A stretch of 35,243 nt of DNA from an uncultured Bacteroidales bacterium (GCA_937884485.1 CALGCG010000032.1:1-35243); one strand, 5' to 3'; numbered from the stretch's first letter, positions 7,879 to 15,671 are shown. Numbers and translations: made by a program. Notes: generated by a model from the letters alone, not told the origin.

Positions 7879-8757
7879 ATGAAAAGCGGTTTCGTAAACA
7901 TCATCGGCAACCCCAACGTGGGCAAATCCACGTTGATGAACGCCCTCGTCGGCGAGCGCCTCAGCATTATCACCTCCAAGGCCCAGACCACCCGCAAGCG
8001 CGTGATGGGCATTGTAAACGGGGATGATTTCCAGATGATCTACACCGACACCCCCGGCATCGTCAACCCCGCCAACAAACTCCACGAGCAGATGATGGGC
8101 TTCATCGGCACCGCCCTGCAGGATGCCGACCTCTTCCTCCTCGTCACCGAGGTGGGCGAAAGCTTCAAGAACCGGCATGTGCTGCAGCGCGTGGTCGACA
8201 GCACCGTCCCCGTAATCCTCGTCATCAACAAGATAGACCTCTCCGACCAGGCCACCATCCAGGAGAAGATAGCCTACTGGCAGGCCGAGATACCGCGCGC
8301 CATCGTCATCCCCTGCTCCGCCACCGAGGGCTTCAACGTCGGCAAGATATTCGACACCGTTCTCTCGCTGCTGCCCGAGCACCCCGCCTACTTCCCCACC
8401 GACGAGCTCACCGACCGCACCATGCGCTTCTTCGTCAGCGAAATCGTGCGCGAGAAGATACTCCTCTACTACCAGAAGGAGATCCCCTACAGCTGCGAGG
8501 TCGCCGTCGAGAGCTACGAGGAGAAGGAAGGCATCGACAACATCTCGTGCCTCATCTTCGTCGAGCGCGACAGCCAGAAGGCCATCCTCATCGGCCACCA
8601 GGGCAAGGCCATCAAGAAACTCGGCACCGAAGCCCGCCGCGACATCGAGGAATTCACCGGCAAACGCTGCTTCCTCAGCCTCCACGTCAAGGTCCTCAAA
8701 GACTGGCGCAACAGCGACCGCGCCCTCAGAAGCTTCGGCTACGCCCTCGAGGACTGA
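7879..8757 (+). CDS. era: GTPase Era
   Basis: Era is an essential Ras-like GTPase that binds the 3' end of 16S rRNA and assists 30S subunit maturation. The 292 residues are the expected length. G1 is GNPNVGKS (residues 11-18), the G2 region has KAQTTRKRVMGI, G3 is DTPGIVNP, G4 is NKID and G5 is PCSATEG. The C-terminal KH domain is recognisable from AILIGHQGKAIKKLGTEARR. Translation starts at MKSGFVNIIG. It stands alone between repeat-rich DNA and a strong terminator. Confidence 0.96.
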   Translation: MKSGFVNIIGNPNVGKSTLMNALVGERLSIITSKAQTTRKRVMGIVNGDDFQMIYTDTPGIVNPANKLHEQMMGFIGTALQDADLFLLVTEVGESFKNRHVLQRVVDSTVPVILVINKIDLSDQATIQEKIAYWQAEIPRAIVIPCSATEGFNVGKIFDTVLSLLPEHPAYFPTDELTDRTMRFFVSEIVREKILLYYQKEIPYSCEVAVESYEEKEGIDNISCLIFVERDSQKAILIGHQGKAIKKLGTEARRDIEEFTGKRCFLSLHVKVLKDWRNSDRALRSFGYALED

Positions 8758-8860
8758 CCCGGAATTTGGTTTACGGTTTAAAGTATAAGAATAGAACCAC
8801 CTTCGCCACGAACTGGAATACGGAAAAATAGCCTAATCACAAGAACGGCACACAAACATT

Positions 8861-8902
8861 GCCGCCGCGCGGAAGAGATTTCCGCGCGGCGGCATTTTTT
8901 TT
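8861..8902 (+). terminator. Strong terminator after era
   Basis: A perfect 14-bp GC-rich stem (8861-8874 with 8880-8893, GCCGCCGCGCGGAA) with a 5-nt loop is followed by eight T. It insulates the promoter that follows. Confidence 0.9.
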
Positions 8903-8904
8903 AT

Positions 8905-8935
8905 TTTGCCATATCGGGAAATGTTTGTATCTTTG
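8905..8935 (+). promoter_or_regulatory. Promoter of the structured leader / nuclease gene
   Basis: TTTG at 8905-8908 and TATCTTTG at 8928-8935, separated by 19 nt, match the Bacteroidetes consensus exactly. Transcription should begin around 8940-8944, at the foot of the first hairpin. Confidence 0.85.
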
Positions 8936-8938
8936 CAC

Positions 8939-9204
8939 CGACTTTCGAGAGCGAAAGTCGTAAGCAAGAAAAGCATTGCGACATGGTCCCTTCTTATCGA
9001 ATTTCGCCAAAATTCAGTGGGTGGACAAAGCATACATGCTTTCGCTTGATGGTGTATGCTATATTTTTGTAGCATATCTTCAGGCGTGAGATATGTTCCA
9101 TAAAACCCGTACCCACAAAGGTGTTTGGCGATACCTGATAAGAAGACGGACATGAGCACATAACCTCATGCCTTTTCTTATTATGTAATGATTAACATAT
9201 CCGT
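8939..9204 (+). ncRNA. Candidate structured RNA / long leader, unidentified class
   Basis: Directly after a consensus promoter, about 265 nt contain many mutually compatible helices. A 9-bp hairpin pairs 8939-8947 with 8952-8960. A long rod pairs CTTCTTATC 8990-8998 with 9137-9145, CGCCAAA 9005-9011 with 9124-9130 and GTGGGT 9017-9022 with 9111-9116. Inside it are the hairpins GCATAC/GTATGC (9030/9054) and CATATCT/AGATATG (9074/9089). A 3' domain is closed by ACGGA/TCCGT (9146-9150/9200-9204). It holds the hairpin CATGAG/CTCATG, whose loop ACATAA (9158-9163) can pair with TTATGT (9181-9186) as a pseudoknot. No terminator separates it from the ATG at 9235, so it may be a cis-acting leader; a processed ncRNA is the alternative. 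I found no signature of RNase P, tmRNA or a riboswitch I know. Confidence 0.5.
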
Positions 9205-9234
9205 TGGAGGGTCGGAGGTAAAACACGCAAAACA

Positions 9235-10260
9235 ATGGGACAAAACTATTGGATTCACCGCTGCAGATGTGGGGACAACGCATGGCCGTTCACTCACGAA
9301 ATGTTGCGAAAACACAATCTGATTTCAATCGGGTGGAGCGACTTCTCTAACACAGATGGACAAAAGAATTTGACGTCAGGTTGGGATTCTTTTGAAGAAA
9401 TGTTTAAGGATTGGGGATACCCTCGCAACCGCTACTACTTATGGCGTTTCCTGAACGAGATGAAGGCTGGCGACATCGTTGTAGTGCCTTTGCAGGGATG
9501 TTTCGACGTCTATCGCATTGTGGACGATGTGGTTTACAATAACGAAACCATCGACCACACCGTATGGGTCGACTGGAACGGCAACACTGCCACACTCGAC
9601 AAAGACGGTTATCCCGCTTACGCAGACGGTCGCCAGATTGATATGGGTTTCTACCGCAAGGTGACGCCCGTAGCGATTGACATACCTCGTGGCGACTATG
9701 CAGGACAGGCTCTGTACTCGCGCATGAAAATCATGCAGACCAACTGCAACATAAACGACCTGAACGATGAGGTGGAGGAGGCCGTCAAACGCTTTGCGGA
9801 CAAAATACCCATCAATCTCCACAACGAATTCTTAAATGACGCAGCGAAAGGCTTGTTGCAACAGATGCGAACCAAACTCAACGACAGCAAACTGGAGCAA
9901 CTGGTGGAATGGTACATGAAACAATTGGGTGCCGACACCAAGGTACCTGCCAAGAATGCGTCCGCCTGCGACGAAGGCGATGCCGATGTGATTGCCACTT
10001 TCGGACGTCTCAATGGATTCACGGTCCTCATTCAAGTGAAAGCCCATCAGGGCTACACCAACGAGTGGGCTGTTTCGCAGATAACCACCTACAAGAAACT
10101 GAACAATTATCAATCTTCGCAGATGTGGGTGATTTCCACGTGCGACGACTTCAGCGAGCAAGCCAAACACGATGCCGAAGCGGGAAACGTCCACCTGATT
10201 AACGGGGTGGAGTTCGCACGAATGATTGTAGAAAACGGAGTTTATTCATTGCCATTATAA
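9235..10260 (+). CDS. Mrr-type restriction endonuclease with EVE-like N-terminal domain
   Basis: This 341-residue protein resembles modification-dependent (type IV-like) restriction enzymes. Residues ~1-120 (YWIHRCRCG, LISIGWSDF, AGDIVVVPLQGCFDVYRIV) look like an EVE/PUA-like fold, which in relatives binds modified bases. A helical linker follows. The C-terminal Mrr-type PD-(D/E)XK nuclease spans ~210-341, with EGDADVIATF followed by TVLIQVKAH supplying the D...QxK catalytic core. The likely role is cutting foreign or modified DNA; the cut sequence and modification are unknown. No methyltransferase is adjacent, consistent with a stand-alone defence gene. The ATG at 9235 follows the structured leader and a purine-rich stretch. 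The lower GC than its neighbours suggests transfer. Confidence 0.75.
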   Translation: MGQNYWIHRCRCGDNAWPFTHEMLRKHNLISIGWSDFSNTDGQKNLTSGWDSFEEMFKDWGYPRNRYYLWRFLNEMKAGDIVVVPLQGCFDVYRIVDDVVYNNETIDHTVWVDWNGNTATLDKDGYPAYADGRQIDMGFYRKVTPVAIDIPRGDYAGQALYSRMKIMQTNCNINDLNDEVEEAVKRFADKIPINLHNEFLNDAAKGLLQQMRTKLNDSKLEQLVEWYMKQLGADTKVPAKNASACDEGDADVIATFGRLNGFTVLIQVKAHQGYTNEWAVSQITTYKKLNNYQSSQMWVISTCDDFSEQAKHDAEAGNVHLINGVEFARMIVENGVYSLPL

Positions 10261-10271
10261 AGCTATACACA

Positions 10272-11933
10272 ATGAGAAAACTAATAGTTCTTTTTGCAAG
10301 TCTGGTCCTTTTATGTTCCTCGGCTTTAGCACAGAATAATTTCGATTTCTCTGCAGTAGCCCCTAGCGGACAGACTCTATATTATAAAATTATCACGGGC
10401 ACCAACAACGTACAAGTTGTTTCCCCTACCGTCGGCTACGGCTATACTGGATACACATTTCCAACTGGCAATTTAACTATTCCTTCAAGCATTTCAAACA
10501 ACGGGAATACCTATGTTGTGACCAGCATAGGGTCTGGAGCCTTTATAGATTGCACAGGTTTGATAATAGTAACAATACCTAACACAATAAAAACAATATA
10601 TGGGACTCCATTCTTTCAGTGCACCAACCTAACGACCGTCAATTTCAACGCTGATAGTTGCGTGGTACTAGAAGAAGATCTTTTCTATCATCAAACGTGT
10701 CGCTCTGGTTCTTGGATGTTTGTCGCGTGTAATAATATAACAACACTCAACATTGGTGATAATGTGAAGATGATTCCGCATAATCTATTTCTGTCTCATT
10801 TAACCTCAATCACTAGCCTTGCATCTGTAGCACCCTTAGGCACCAATGCTTTCGTTGGTGTCAATATTGCTATCCCTATCAATATTCCATGCGGCAGCAG
10901 TATGTCGTATTACTCGCGGTGGAGTTATTTCTCCAACTTCATCGAAGCGCCGGGATTCTCCTTTAGTGCACAGAGTGCAGACACCAACATGGGCACCGTG
11001 GAGGTGCTAACGGCTCCCACCTGCCAAGCCCCGCAGGCCGTGGTCAATGCCATCGCCAGCACCGGTTTCATTTTTGACCACTGGAGCGACGGCAGCACTG
11101 ACAATCCGCGCACCATGACGCTGACCTCCGACACATCGATATATGCCATGTTCGTGAGCCTGCACACCGTCACAGCCACAGGAGCCTACGGCGGCGGCAC
11201 CTACGCCCACGGCAGCACCGCCACACTGATGGCCCTGCCGCAGGTGGATGGCGTGTTTGCCGGCTGGAGCGACGGCGAGACTGCGAATCCCCGTACCGTC
11301 GTGGTGATGAGCGACACCTCTATCGTCGCCCTCTTCCGTACCCCCGACACCACCACCGTGTTTGACACCGTAGTGAATATAGTGTACGACACGGTAGTCA
11401 ATATAATATACGACACCACGGAGTTCCACCACATAATATACGACACCACACGGGTGTTCGACACCGTGGTGCTTGTGAACGTCGACACTCTGAACCACTA
11501 CTACTACCAGTATGACACCACACGGGTGTTCGATACCGTGGTGCTTGTGAACGTCGACACGCTGAACCACTATTTCTATGACACTACGGTGACGACACAC
11601 TACATCTTCGACTCTACCTGGGTGTTTGACTCGGTATGGGTGTTTGATTCGGTGTATGTTTTTGACACGGTGTATATCCACGACACTATTTATGTCACCC
11701 AGGAGGGCATCGGCGATGTGGAGGCTATTTCAGCCAAGATATACCAGCGCGACGGCCAGATAGTGGTCGAGGGCGCCAACGGCAACACGGTGGTGTTCTA
11801 CGATGTAAACGGGCGCATGCTCGCCACCAAGCGCGACGAGTTTGCACCGCTGAGCTTCGACGCGCCCGTCAGTGGCACCTACATGATCAAGATAGGCAAC
11901 CATCCCGCCCGCAAAGTGGTGGTGGTAAGGTAA
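10272..11933 (+). CDS. BspA-like LRR / bacterial-repeat surface protein with T9SS sorting domain
   Basis: This 553-residue protein starts with a signal peptide (MRKLIVLFASLVLLCSSALAQ). Residues ~30-215 resemble BspA-type (LRR_5) repeats (VTSIGSGAFIDCTGL, LTTVNF, ITTLNIGDNV). Two InlB B-type/bacterial-repeat modules follow near 240-355, each ending in WSDG..(D/A)NPRT. Residues ~358-476 form an unusual stalk of FDTVV / YDTT repeats, including an almost exact 72-bp duplication at 11442 and 11514. The last ~70 residues (GIGDVEAISAKIYQ...GTYMIKIGNHPARKVVVVR) are a type A T9SS sorting domain, so it is probably surface-anchored. It begins 12 bp after the nuclease gene and may be read through from it. 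The first half is lower in GC than the second, which suggests a mosaic origin. Confidence 0.85.
   Translation: MRKLIVLFASLVLLCSSALAQNNFDFSAVAPSGQTLYYKIITGTNNVQVVSPTVGYGYTGYTFPTGNLTIPSSISNNGNTYVVTSIGSGAFIDCTGLIIVTIPNTIKTIYGTPFFQCTNLTTVNFNADSCVVLEEDLFYHQTCRSGSWMFVACNNITTLNIGDNVKMIPHNLFLSHLTSITSLASVAPLGTNAFVGVNIAIPINIPCGSSMSYYSRWSYFSNFIEAPGFSFSAQSADTNMGTVEVLTAPTCQAPQAVVNAIASTGFIFDHWSDGSTDNPRTMTLTSDTSIYAMFVSLHTVTATGAYGGGTYAHGSTATLMALPQVDGVFAGWSDGETANPRTVVVMSDTSIVALFRTPDTTTVFDTVVNIVYDTVVNIIYDTTEFHHIIYDTTRVFDTVVLVNVDTLNHYYYQYDTTRVFDTVVLVNVDTLNHYFYDTTVTTHYIFDSTWVFDSVWVFDSVYVFDTVYIHDTIYVTQEGIGDVEAISAKIYQRDGQIVVEGANGNTVVFYDVNGRMLATKRDEFAPLSFDAPVSGTYMIKIGNHPARKVVVVR
11442..11585 (+). repeat. 72-bp direct repeat within the BspA-like gene
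   Basis: Two near-identical 72-bp units begin at 11442 and 11514 (GACACCACACGGGTGTTCGA). They encode 24 residues each (DTTRVFDTVVLVNVDTLNHY plus four) and differ at a few silent or conservative positions. Recent in-frame duplication or slippage would explain them. Confidence 0.85.
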
Positions 11934-11956
11934 GAGAAAAAAGACTCTTGCAGTCA

Positions 11957-11993
11957 AGAGCATATCTTCCCAATCGGAGGTATGCTCTTTTTG
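11957..11993 (+). terminator. Terminator after the BspA-like gene
   Basis: AGAGCATA (11957-11964) pairs with TATGCTCT (11981-11988), with extra inner pairing TTCC/GGAG, followed by T-rich DNA. Between here and 12108 there is only a short inverted repeat, AAAGTTT / AAACTTT at 12050-12067, and no gene. Confidence 0.75.
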
Positions 11994-12108
11994 CTAAAGA
12001 ACCCATATAGTTACATTGAACGAATCCTATCGGAGACAGCCACCGAGGAAAAGTTTGATTAAACTTTGAGTAAACGGGGAGTAAAACCTAAAGACTCTCC
12101 GAAGGGCA

Positions 12109-13317
12109 TCAGTCGTCCAGCGCCAGGCCGCCCAACGAGGTCTCTTTGTAGAGGCTGGGGAGGTCGTGGCCGGTGAGCTTCATGGTCTTCACCACCTTGT
12201 CGAAGCTGATGATGTGGCGGCCGTCGGACATCATGGCGTAGATGTTGATGTCGAGGGCGCGGAGGGCGGCCATGGCGTTGCGCTCGATGCAGGGGATCTG
12301 CACGAGGCCGCACAGCGGGTCGCACGTCAGGCCCAGGTTGTGCTCCATGGCCATCTCGGCGGCGTACTCTATCTGCTTGGGGCTACCGCCGAAGAGCTGG
12401 TTGCTGGCCACGGCGGCCATCACGCAGGCGCTGCCCACCTCGGCCTGGCAGCCCGCTTCGGCGCCGCTGATGGTGGCGTTGGTCTTGATGACATTGGCGA
12501 AAAGGCCCGCCGTGGCCATGGCCCGCAGGATCTCGCGGTCGCTGAATCCGTGGTTCTTCTTCAGGTGATACAACACCGCAGGCAGCACGCCGCTGGAGCC
12601 GCAGGTGGGGGCGGTGACAATCTTGGCGCCGCAGGCGTTCTGCTCGCTGGTGGCCAGGGCATAGGCGATGACGAGGGCGCGGCTCTGAAGCGAGGGTTTG
12701 AATCCGCTGGCGCGGACAAAGTACTGGTGCGCCTTGGAGCGCAGGTGCAGGCCGCCGGCAATGACGCGGTCGTCCTGGAGGCCCTCCTCGATGGTCTGCT
12801 GCATCTGCTGCCACATCTCCTCGAGGTACATCCACAACGTCCCGTCCTCGCACTGCTCCACATACTCCCAGAAGCTCAGCCCCTCTTTTTCGATATACTC
12901 CATGATGTCCCGCATGGTGTTGTGCGGGTAGACCTCGCCCTCCGGCGTGATGCCCAGCGGCACCTCGCCCTCCTCGGTGGCCAAATAGCCGCCACCGACG
13001 CTGTAGACCAGCCAGTGGTCGACGACACCGCCGTCGGCATCCAGCGCCTCGAAGAGCATGCCGTTGGTGTGGAACGGTTTCACCACGTCGGCCCGCCAGA
13101 CGATTTCCACCTCCTTGGGAGCCAGGCCGCGCTTGATGGCGACATCGGTGTGGTGCCCCTTGCCCGTGGCGGCGAGGGAACCGTAGAGGGTGACGCGGTA
13201 GCGCGAAGCGATATTCTTGGTGCGGGCGGCGAACATCGTGGCCGCACGGTGGGGTCCCATGGTGTGGCTGCTGCTGGGACCGAGGCCTATCTTGTAGATT
13301 TTCTTGATTGTTTCCAT
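12109..13317 (-). CDS. sdaA: L-serine ammonia-lyase (serine dehydratase)
   Basis: This enzyme converts L-serine to pyruvate and ammonia with a [4Fe-4S] cluster in the cytoplasm. The 402 residues comprise the fused beta-alpha single-chain form. The N-terminus has GLGPSSSHTMGPHRA. The alpha part carries the cluster cysteines in CGAKIVTAPTCGSSG and CDPLCGLVQIPC, plus the glycine-rich SGAEAGCQAEVG. The start METIKKIYKIG matches the family. It has no operon partner and converges with the BspA-like gene. Short AT-rich repeated DNA (AGTTAAGTAG) lies just upstream. Confidence 0.95.
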   Translation of the reverse strand: METIKKIYKIGLGPSSSHTMGPHRAATMFAARTKNIASRYRVTLYGSLAATGKGHHTDVAIKRGLAPKEVEIVWRADVVKPFHTNGMLFEALDADGGVVDHWLVYSVGGGYLATEEGEVPLGITPEGEVYPHNTMRDIMEYIEKEGLSFWEYVEQCEDGTLWMYLEEMWQQMQQTIEEGLQDDRVIAGGLHLRSKAHQYFVRASGFKPSLQSRALVIAYALATSEQNACGAKIVTAPTCGSSGVLPAVLYHLKKNHGFSDREILRAMATAGLFANVIKTNATISGAEAGCQAEVGSACVMAAVASNQLFGGSPKQIEYAAEMAMEHNLGLTCDPLCGLVQIPCIERNAMAALRALDINIYAMMSDGRHIISFDKVVKTMKLTGHDLPSLYKETSLGGLALDD

Positions 13318-13371
13318 TTTATTTTTTTAGTAGTTAAGTAGGTAAGAAGTTAAGTAGTTAAAGCCAATACC

Positions 13372-13593
13372 CTAATCTCCTAATATTATTATTTCCGAGA
13401 CACAAAGGTCGTCGTATCGGCGGCCTTTGCGGGCGGCGGTGACACAGAGGGTCAGTTCCTTCACTTTCTGGCGGGTGTCGTCGTAACTCCACGGAAAATC
13501 GTACTCCATCCTGGGCCCAGCAACGGGGTCGCCATTGGCCCTGAGCACAACGTTAACCACCAACAGCATCAAGAGTATCAGAGACTTCTTCAT
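13372..13593 (-). CDS. Small secreted protein, part of an NADase-type glycan-binding domain
   Basis: This 73-residue protein starts at MKKSLILLMLL, a typical signal peptide. An upstream in-frame ATG at 13620 is less likely because the TATATTTG promoter box lies at 13618-13625. The mature part ends KELTLCVTAARKGRRYDDLCVSEIIILGD; the YDDLCVSEI segment matches the C-terminal end of discoidin-like NADase-type glycan-binding domains. The usual domain is longer, so this is either a truncated gene or a minimal form. It is divergent from the DUF4424/YARHG gene 106 bp away, and such domains often occur together. The function is unknown. Confidence 0.55.
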   Translation of the reverse strand: MKKSLILLMLLVVNVVLRANGDPVAGPRMEYDFPWSYDDTRQKVKELTLCVTAARKGRRYDDLCVSEIIILGD

Positions 13594-13617
13594 AAATCCA
13601 GGCTCAACTACAAATTG

Positions 13618-13625
13618 CAAATATA
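13618..13625 (-). promoter_or_regulatory. -7 box of the small secreted protein gene
   Basis: It reads TATATTTG on the minus strand, 25 nt before the ATG at 13593, and decides in favour of that start. No clear -33 TTTG is seen. Confidence 0.55.
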
Positions 13626-13662
13626 CAAAAAAACTTTCAATACACAGAATTGTTTTTTTTCG

Positions 13663-13670
13663 TATCTTTG
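13663..13670 (+). promoter_or_regulatory. -7 box of the DUF4424/YARHG gene
   Basis: TATCTTTG lies 28 nt before the ATG at 13699, forming a divergent promoter region with 13618-13625. Confidence 0.6.
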
Positions 13671-13698
13671 CACTGTCATTTAGGTATGGAATAAAAAA

Positions 13699-14874
13699 AT
13701 GAAAACACAGAGACTATGTATCCTGGCCATGCTCTGCATGGTTCTGTCGCTACCCTCCGCGGCCAACGACGGCACCTACTACACCCGTGGCAACCAGCTC
13801 GTCCCCCTGCAGGAGACGGACATCAGCGTGCGGCGCGAAGTGCTGACCATCAGTCTGATGGACAACGGAATGGCCCGCGTGGATGTGCAGTACGAGTTCT
13901 GGAACCCCGGCCCCGCCAAGCGCCTCACCATGGGCTTCGAGGCCGACCCGCCGTACAACTACGACTACAAGTTCCACCCCGACGGCCGTCACCCCAGCAT
14001 CAGCCTCTTCACCGTCGTGATGAACGGCCGCCAGCTGGCGTACAGCAACGCCGTATGCGTGGCCGACACGCTGCCGTTGACGAAGTTCACAGACCTGAAA
14101 CGCTACTACATGTGGGACAACAACTGGCTCTACGACACCGCCAACGCCGACCCGAAGTCCAGTTACAACGACCCGATAGACTACGATGCCGGCATCCGCT
14201 TCGCCTACGTCTACTACTTCGACGCCGACTTCCAGCCGGGCCTCAACCGCGTGCGTCACACCTATGTCTACCGCATGTCGACCAACGTGGGCAGCCCGTT
14301 CATCGTCGAATACAAGCTGACGCCCGCTGCCCGCTGGGCCGGAGGCAAAATTGGCGACTTCACCCTCACCATCCGCGCCGACAGCACGGCCAAACACTTC
14401 TACGTCTTCGACAGCGCGTTTGCCGGCGCTTCCTTTGCCGTCAGCGAGGGCATGGGCAAGACGCGACGCGCCACCTGCTACGGCGACCCATGCGCCGAGG
14501 TGAGCCTCCGCAACGGCGCCATCACACTCCACGCCACCGACTTCCGCCCCACGGGAGAACTGACCATCCGCGCCGTGGGAGTCGATGGCTGCTACGTTGG
14601 CAAGCAATGCATCGCGGGCGGCACCTACGACCGCACCGCGCGAATCAACTGGGGTCCCTACGAGGGAATGCAGGAGGTGCCCGCCGACGCGGCCTTCCGC
14701 CAGCGCGTGACCCGCAACCTGCCCTACGCCCACCGCGGCCACGTGTTCCGCGACAAACGCCTGCGCCAATACTTCGAGGGCCTATGGTGGTACATGCCCG
14801 ACCCCGACTACAAGGACGACACCTCCGACTTCACCCCCGTCGACTGGGAATGCGTGAGGTACAAAGAACAGTAG
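13699..14874 (+). CDS. Secreted DUF4424-like protein with C-terminal YARHG domain
   Basis: This 391-residue protein has a signal peptide (MKTQRLCILAMLCMVLSLPSAAND). Residues ~30-300 resemble the DUF4424 beta-sandwich family (ISVRREVLTISLMDNGMARV, YEFWNPGPAKRLTMGFEADP). The C-terminus (RNLPYAHRGHVFRDKRLRQY followed by FEGLWWYMPDPDYKDD) is a YARHG domain, an extracellular module of unknown ligand common in Bacteroidota and Firmicutes. No T9SS signal is visible, so it is probably periplasmic or outer-membrane associated. It pairs divergently with the small glycan-binding-like protein at 13372-13593. The exact function is unknown. Confidence 0.8.
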   Translation: MKTQRLCILAMLCMVLSLPSAANDGTYYTRGNQLVPLQETDISVRREVLTISLMDNGMARVDVQYEFWNPGPAKRLTMGFEADPPYNYDYKFHPDGRHPSISLFTVVMNGRQLAYSNAVCVADTLPLTKFTDLKRYYMWDNNWLYDTANADPKSSYNDPIDYDAGIRFAYVYYFDADFQPGLNRVRHTYVYRMSTNVGSPFIVEYKLTPAARWAGGKIGDFTLTIRADSTAKHFYVFDSAFAGASFAVSEGMGKTRRATCYGDPCAEVSLRNGAITLHATDFRPTGELTIRAVGVDGCYVGKQCIAGGTYDRTARINWGPYEGMQEVPADAAFRQRVTRNLPYAHRGHVFRDKRLRQYFEGLWWYMPDPDYKDDTSDFTPVDWECVRYKEQ

Positions 14875-14902
14875 AGCCAATCCGGTTGAGTATCCGATAC
14901 AA

Positions 14903-14910
14903 TATTTTTG
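14903..14910 (+). promoter_or_regulatory. -7 box before the antitoxin-like gene
   Basis: TATTTTTG lies 46 nt before the ATG at 14956, in an AT-rich stretch that shows no gene. Confidence 0.5.
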
Positions 14911-14955
14911 AAAAAAAAAAACGTTATACACCCGAATTATAAACATTACATTAAT

Positions 14956-15204
14956 ATGGAAACGGCTGTTTTTACTCCTGCCCAACAACACCTTCTCCGC
15001 ATGTTCCGGTTCAAAAAAACCGAAGACGACCTGCTGGAAATGCAGAGAGTTTTAAGTCGCTATTATGCAAAAAAACTCGACTTGATGCTTGAAGACATGT
15101 GGAACAGCGGAGAACTGGACCAAGAACGACTGGACGCAATCAACCAATTGGACCTTCACCAATGGCTTCACGAGCAAGAGACACAAGACAAAAACGAGAA
15201 GTAA
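14956..15204 (+). CDS. Antitoxin-like small protein paired with PIN toxins
   Basis: This 82-residue, charged, helical protein (METAVFTPAQQHLLRMFRFK, then KTEDDLLEMQRVLSRYYAKK) belongs to a family I recognise as the upstream partner of PIN-domain toxins in Bacteroidales. It should bind and restrain the toxin. The start at 14956 is preferred over a longer frame beginning at 14908, because the family starts at METAVF and the longer frame runs into poly-A leader. Its partner, five bases downstream, is truncated after eight recognisable residues, so the module is now an orphan antitoxin. Confidence 0.65.
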   Translation: METAVFTPAQQHLLRMFRFKKTEDDLLEMQRVLSRYYAKKLDLMLEDMWNSGELDQERLDAINQLDLHQWLHEQETQDKNEK

Positions 15205-15209
15205 TTCCC

Positions 15210-15257
15210 ATGCGTATTGTCGTCGACACAAACTGCAGATGCACACGGGAGGAATGA
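15210..15257 (+). pseudogene. Truncated PIN-domain toxin (N-terminal remnant)
   Basis: An ATG five bases after the antitoxin-like gene opens MRIVVDTN, the classic first strand and first catalytic aspartate of PIN-domain ribonucleases. The frame then departs from the family (CRCTREE) and stops at 15257. The remaining ~120 residues are absent in any frame. The break coincides with the left edge of the AT-rich island, so a deletion or insertion probably removed the rest. Confidence 0.6.
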
Positions 15258-15311
15258 ACACACCCTTAACCTAACGATTGCATATATAACTTAGATTGAT
15301 TTATTTAGCAG

Positions 15312-15620
15312 TTAGTGTTCCGAATCAGAAATGTCTTTTTTTGTACGATTAATTAATAGTTCTGCTGGGTTTTTCAAATTATGTCTGATACAATATCGTA
15401 GCATCTTTTTATAATCATATTCCGAAATTTGTTCATAATCAAAATCCCAACAATAACAAGTGGTAGATTTATCTTCTTCTATGTGAAGAACTTGTCTCCC
15501 CATATATTGGTTTAGACCTTCTATTCTCTTCTTCTCTATTGTTATACACACCCAAGGATAGATATATTTATATCCTACAAATCCAAGCACAATTACTAAG
15601 ATAAAGACAAATGTACTCAT
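15312..15620 (-). CDS. Small membrane-anchored protein of unknown function
   Basis: This 102-residue protein has one N-terminal transmembrane segment (STFVFILVIVLGFVGYKYIY). A short charged domain follows, containing CYCWDFDYEQISEYDYKKML. I do not recognise a family. The base composition is AT-rich, like the DnaB-like gene that begins upstream of it on the same strand 50 bp away, and the two may be co-transcribed. Confidence 0.55.
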   Translation of the reverse strand: MSTFVFILVIVLGFVGYKYIYPWVCITIEKKRIEGLNQYMGRQVLHIEEDKSTTCYCWDFDYEQISEYDYKKMLRYCIRHNLKNPAELLINRTKKDISDSEH

Positions 15621-15671
15621 TTTATTAAGATTTAGTTTTTACATTTTTGATAAAATACAATATGTTGTGTT

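Noticed and set aside
8939..9204. Leader RNA as RNase P RNA, tmRNA or a known riboswitch
   Set aside because: It lacks the conserved RNase P core, any tRNA-like T arm or tag frame, and any TPP, cobalamin or SAM consensus I recognise. 6S RNA could not be excluded.
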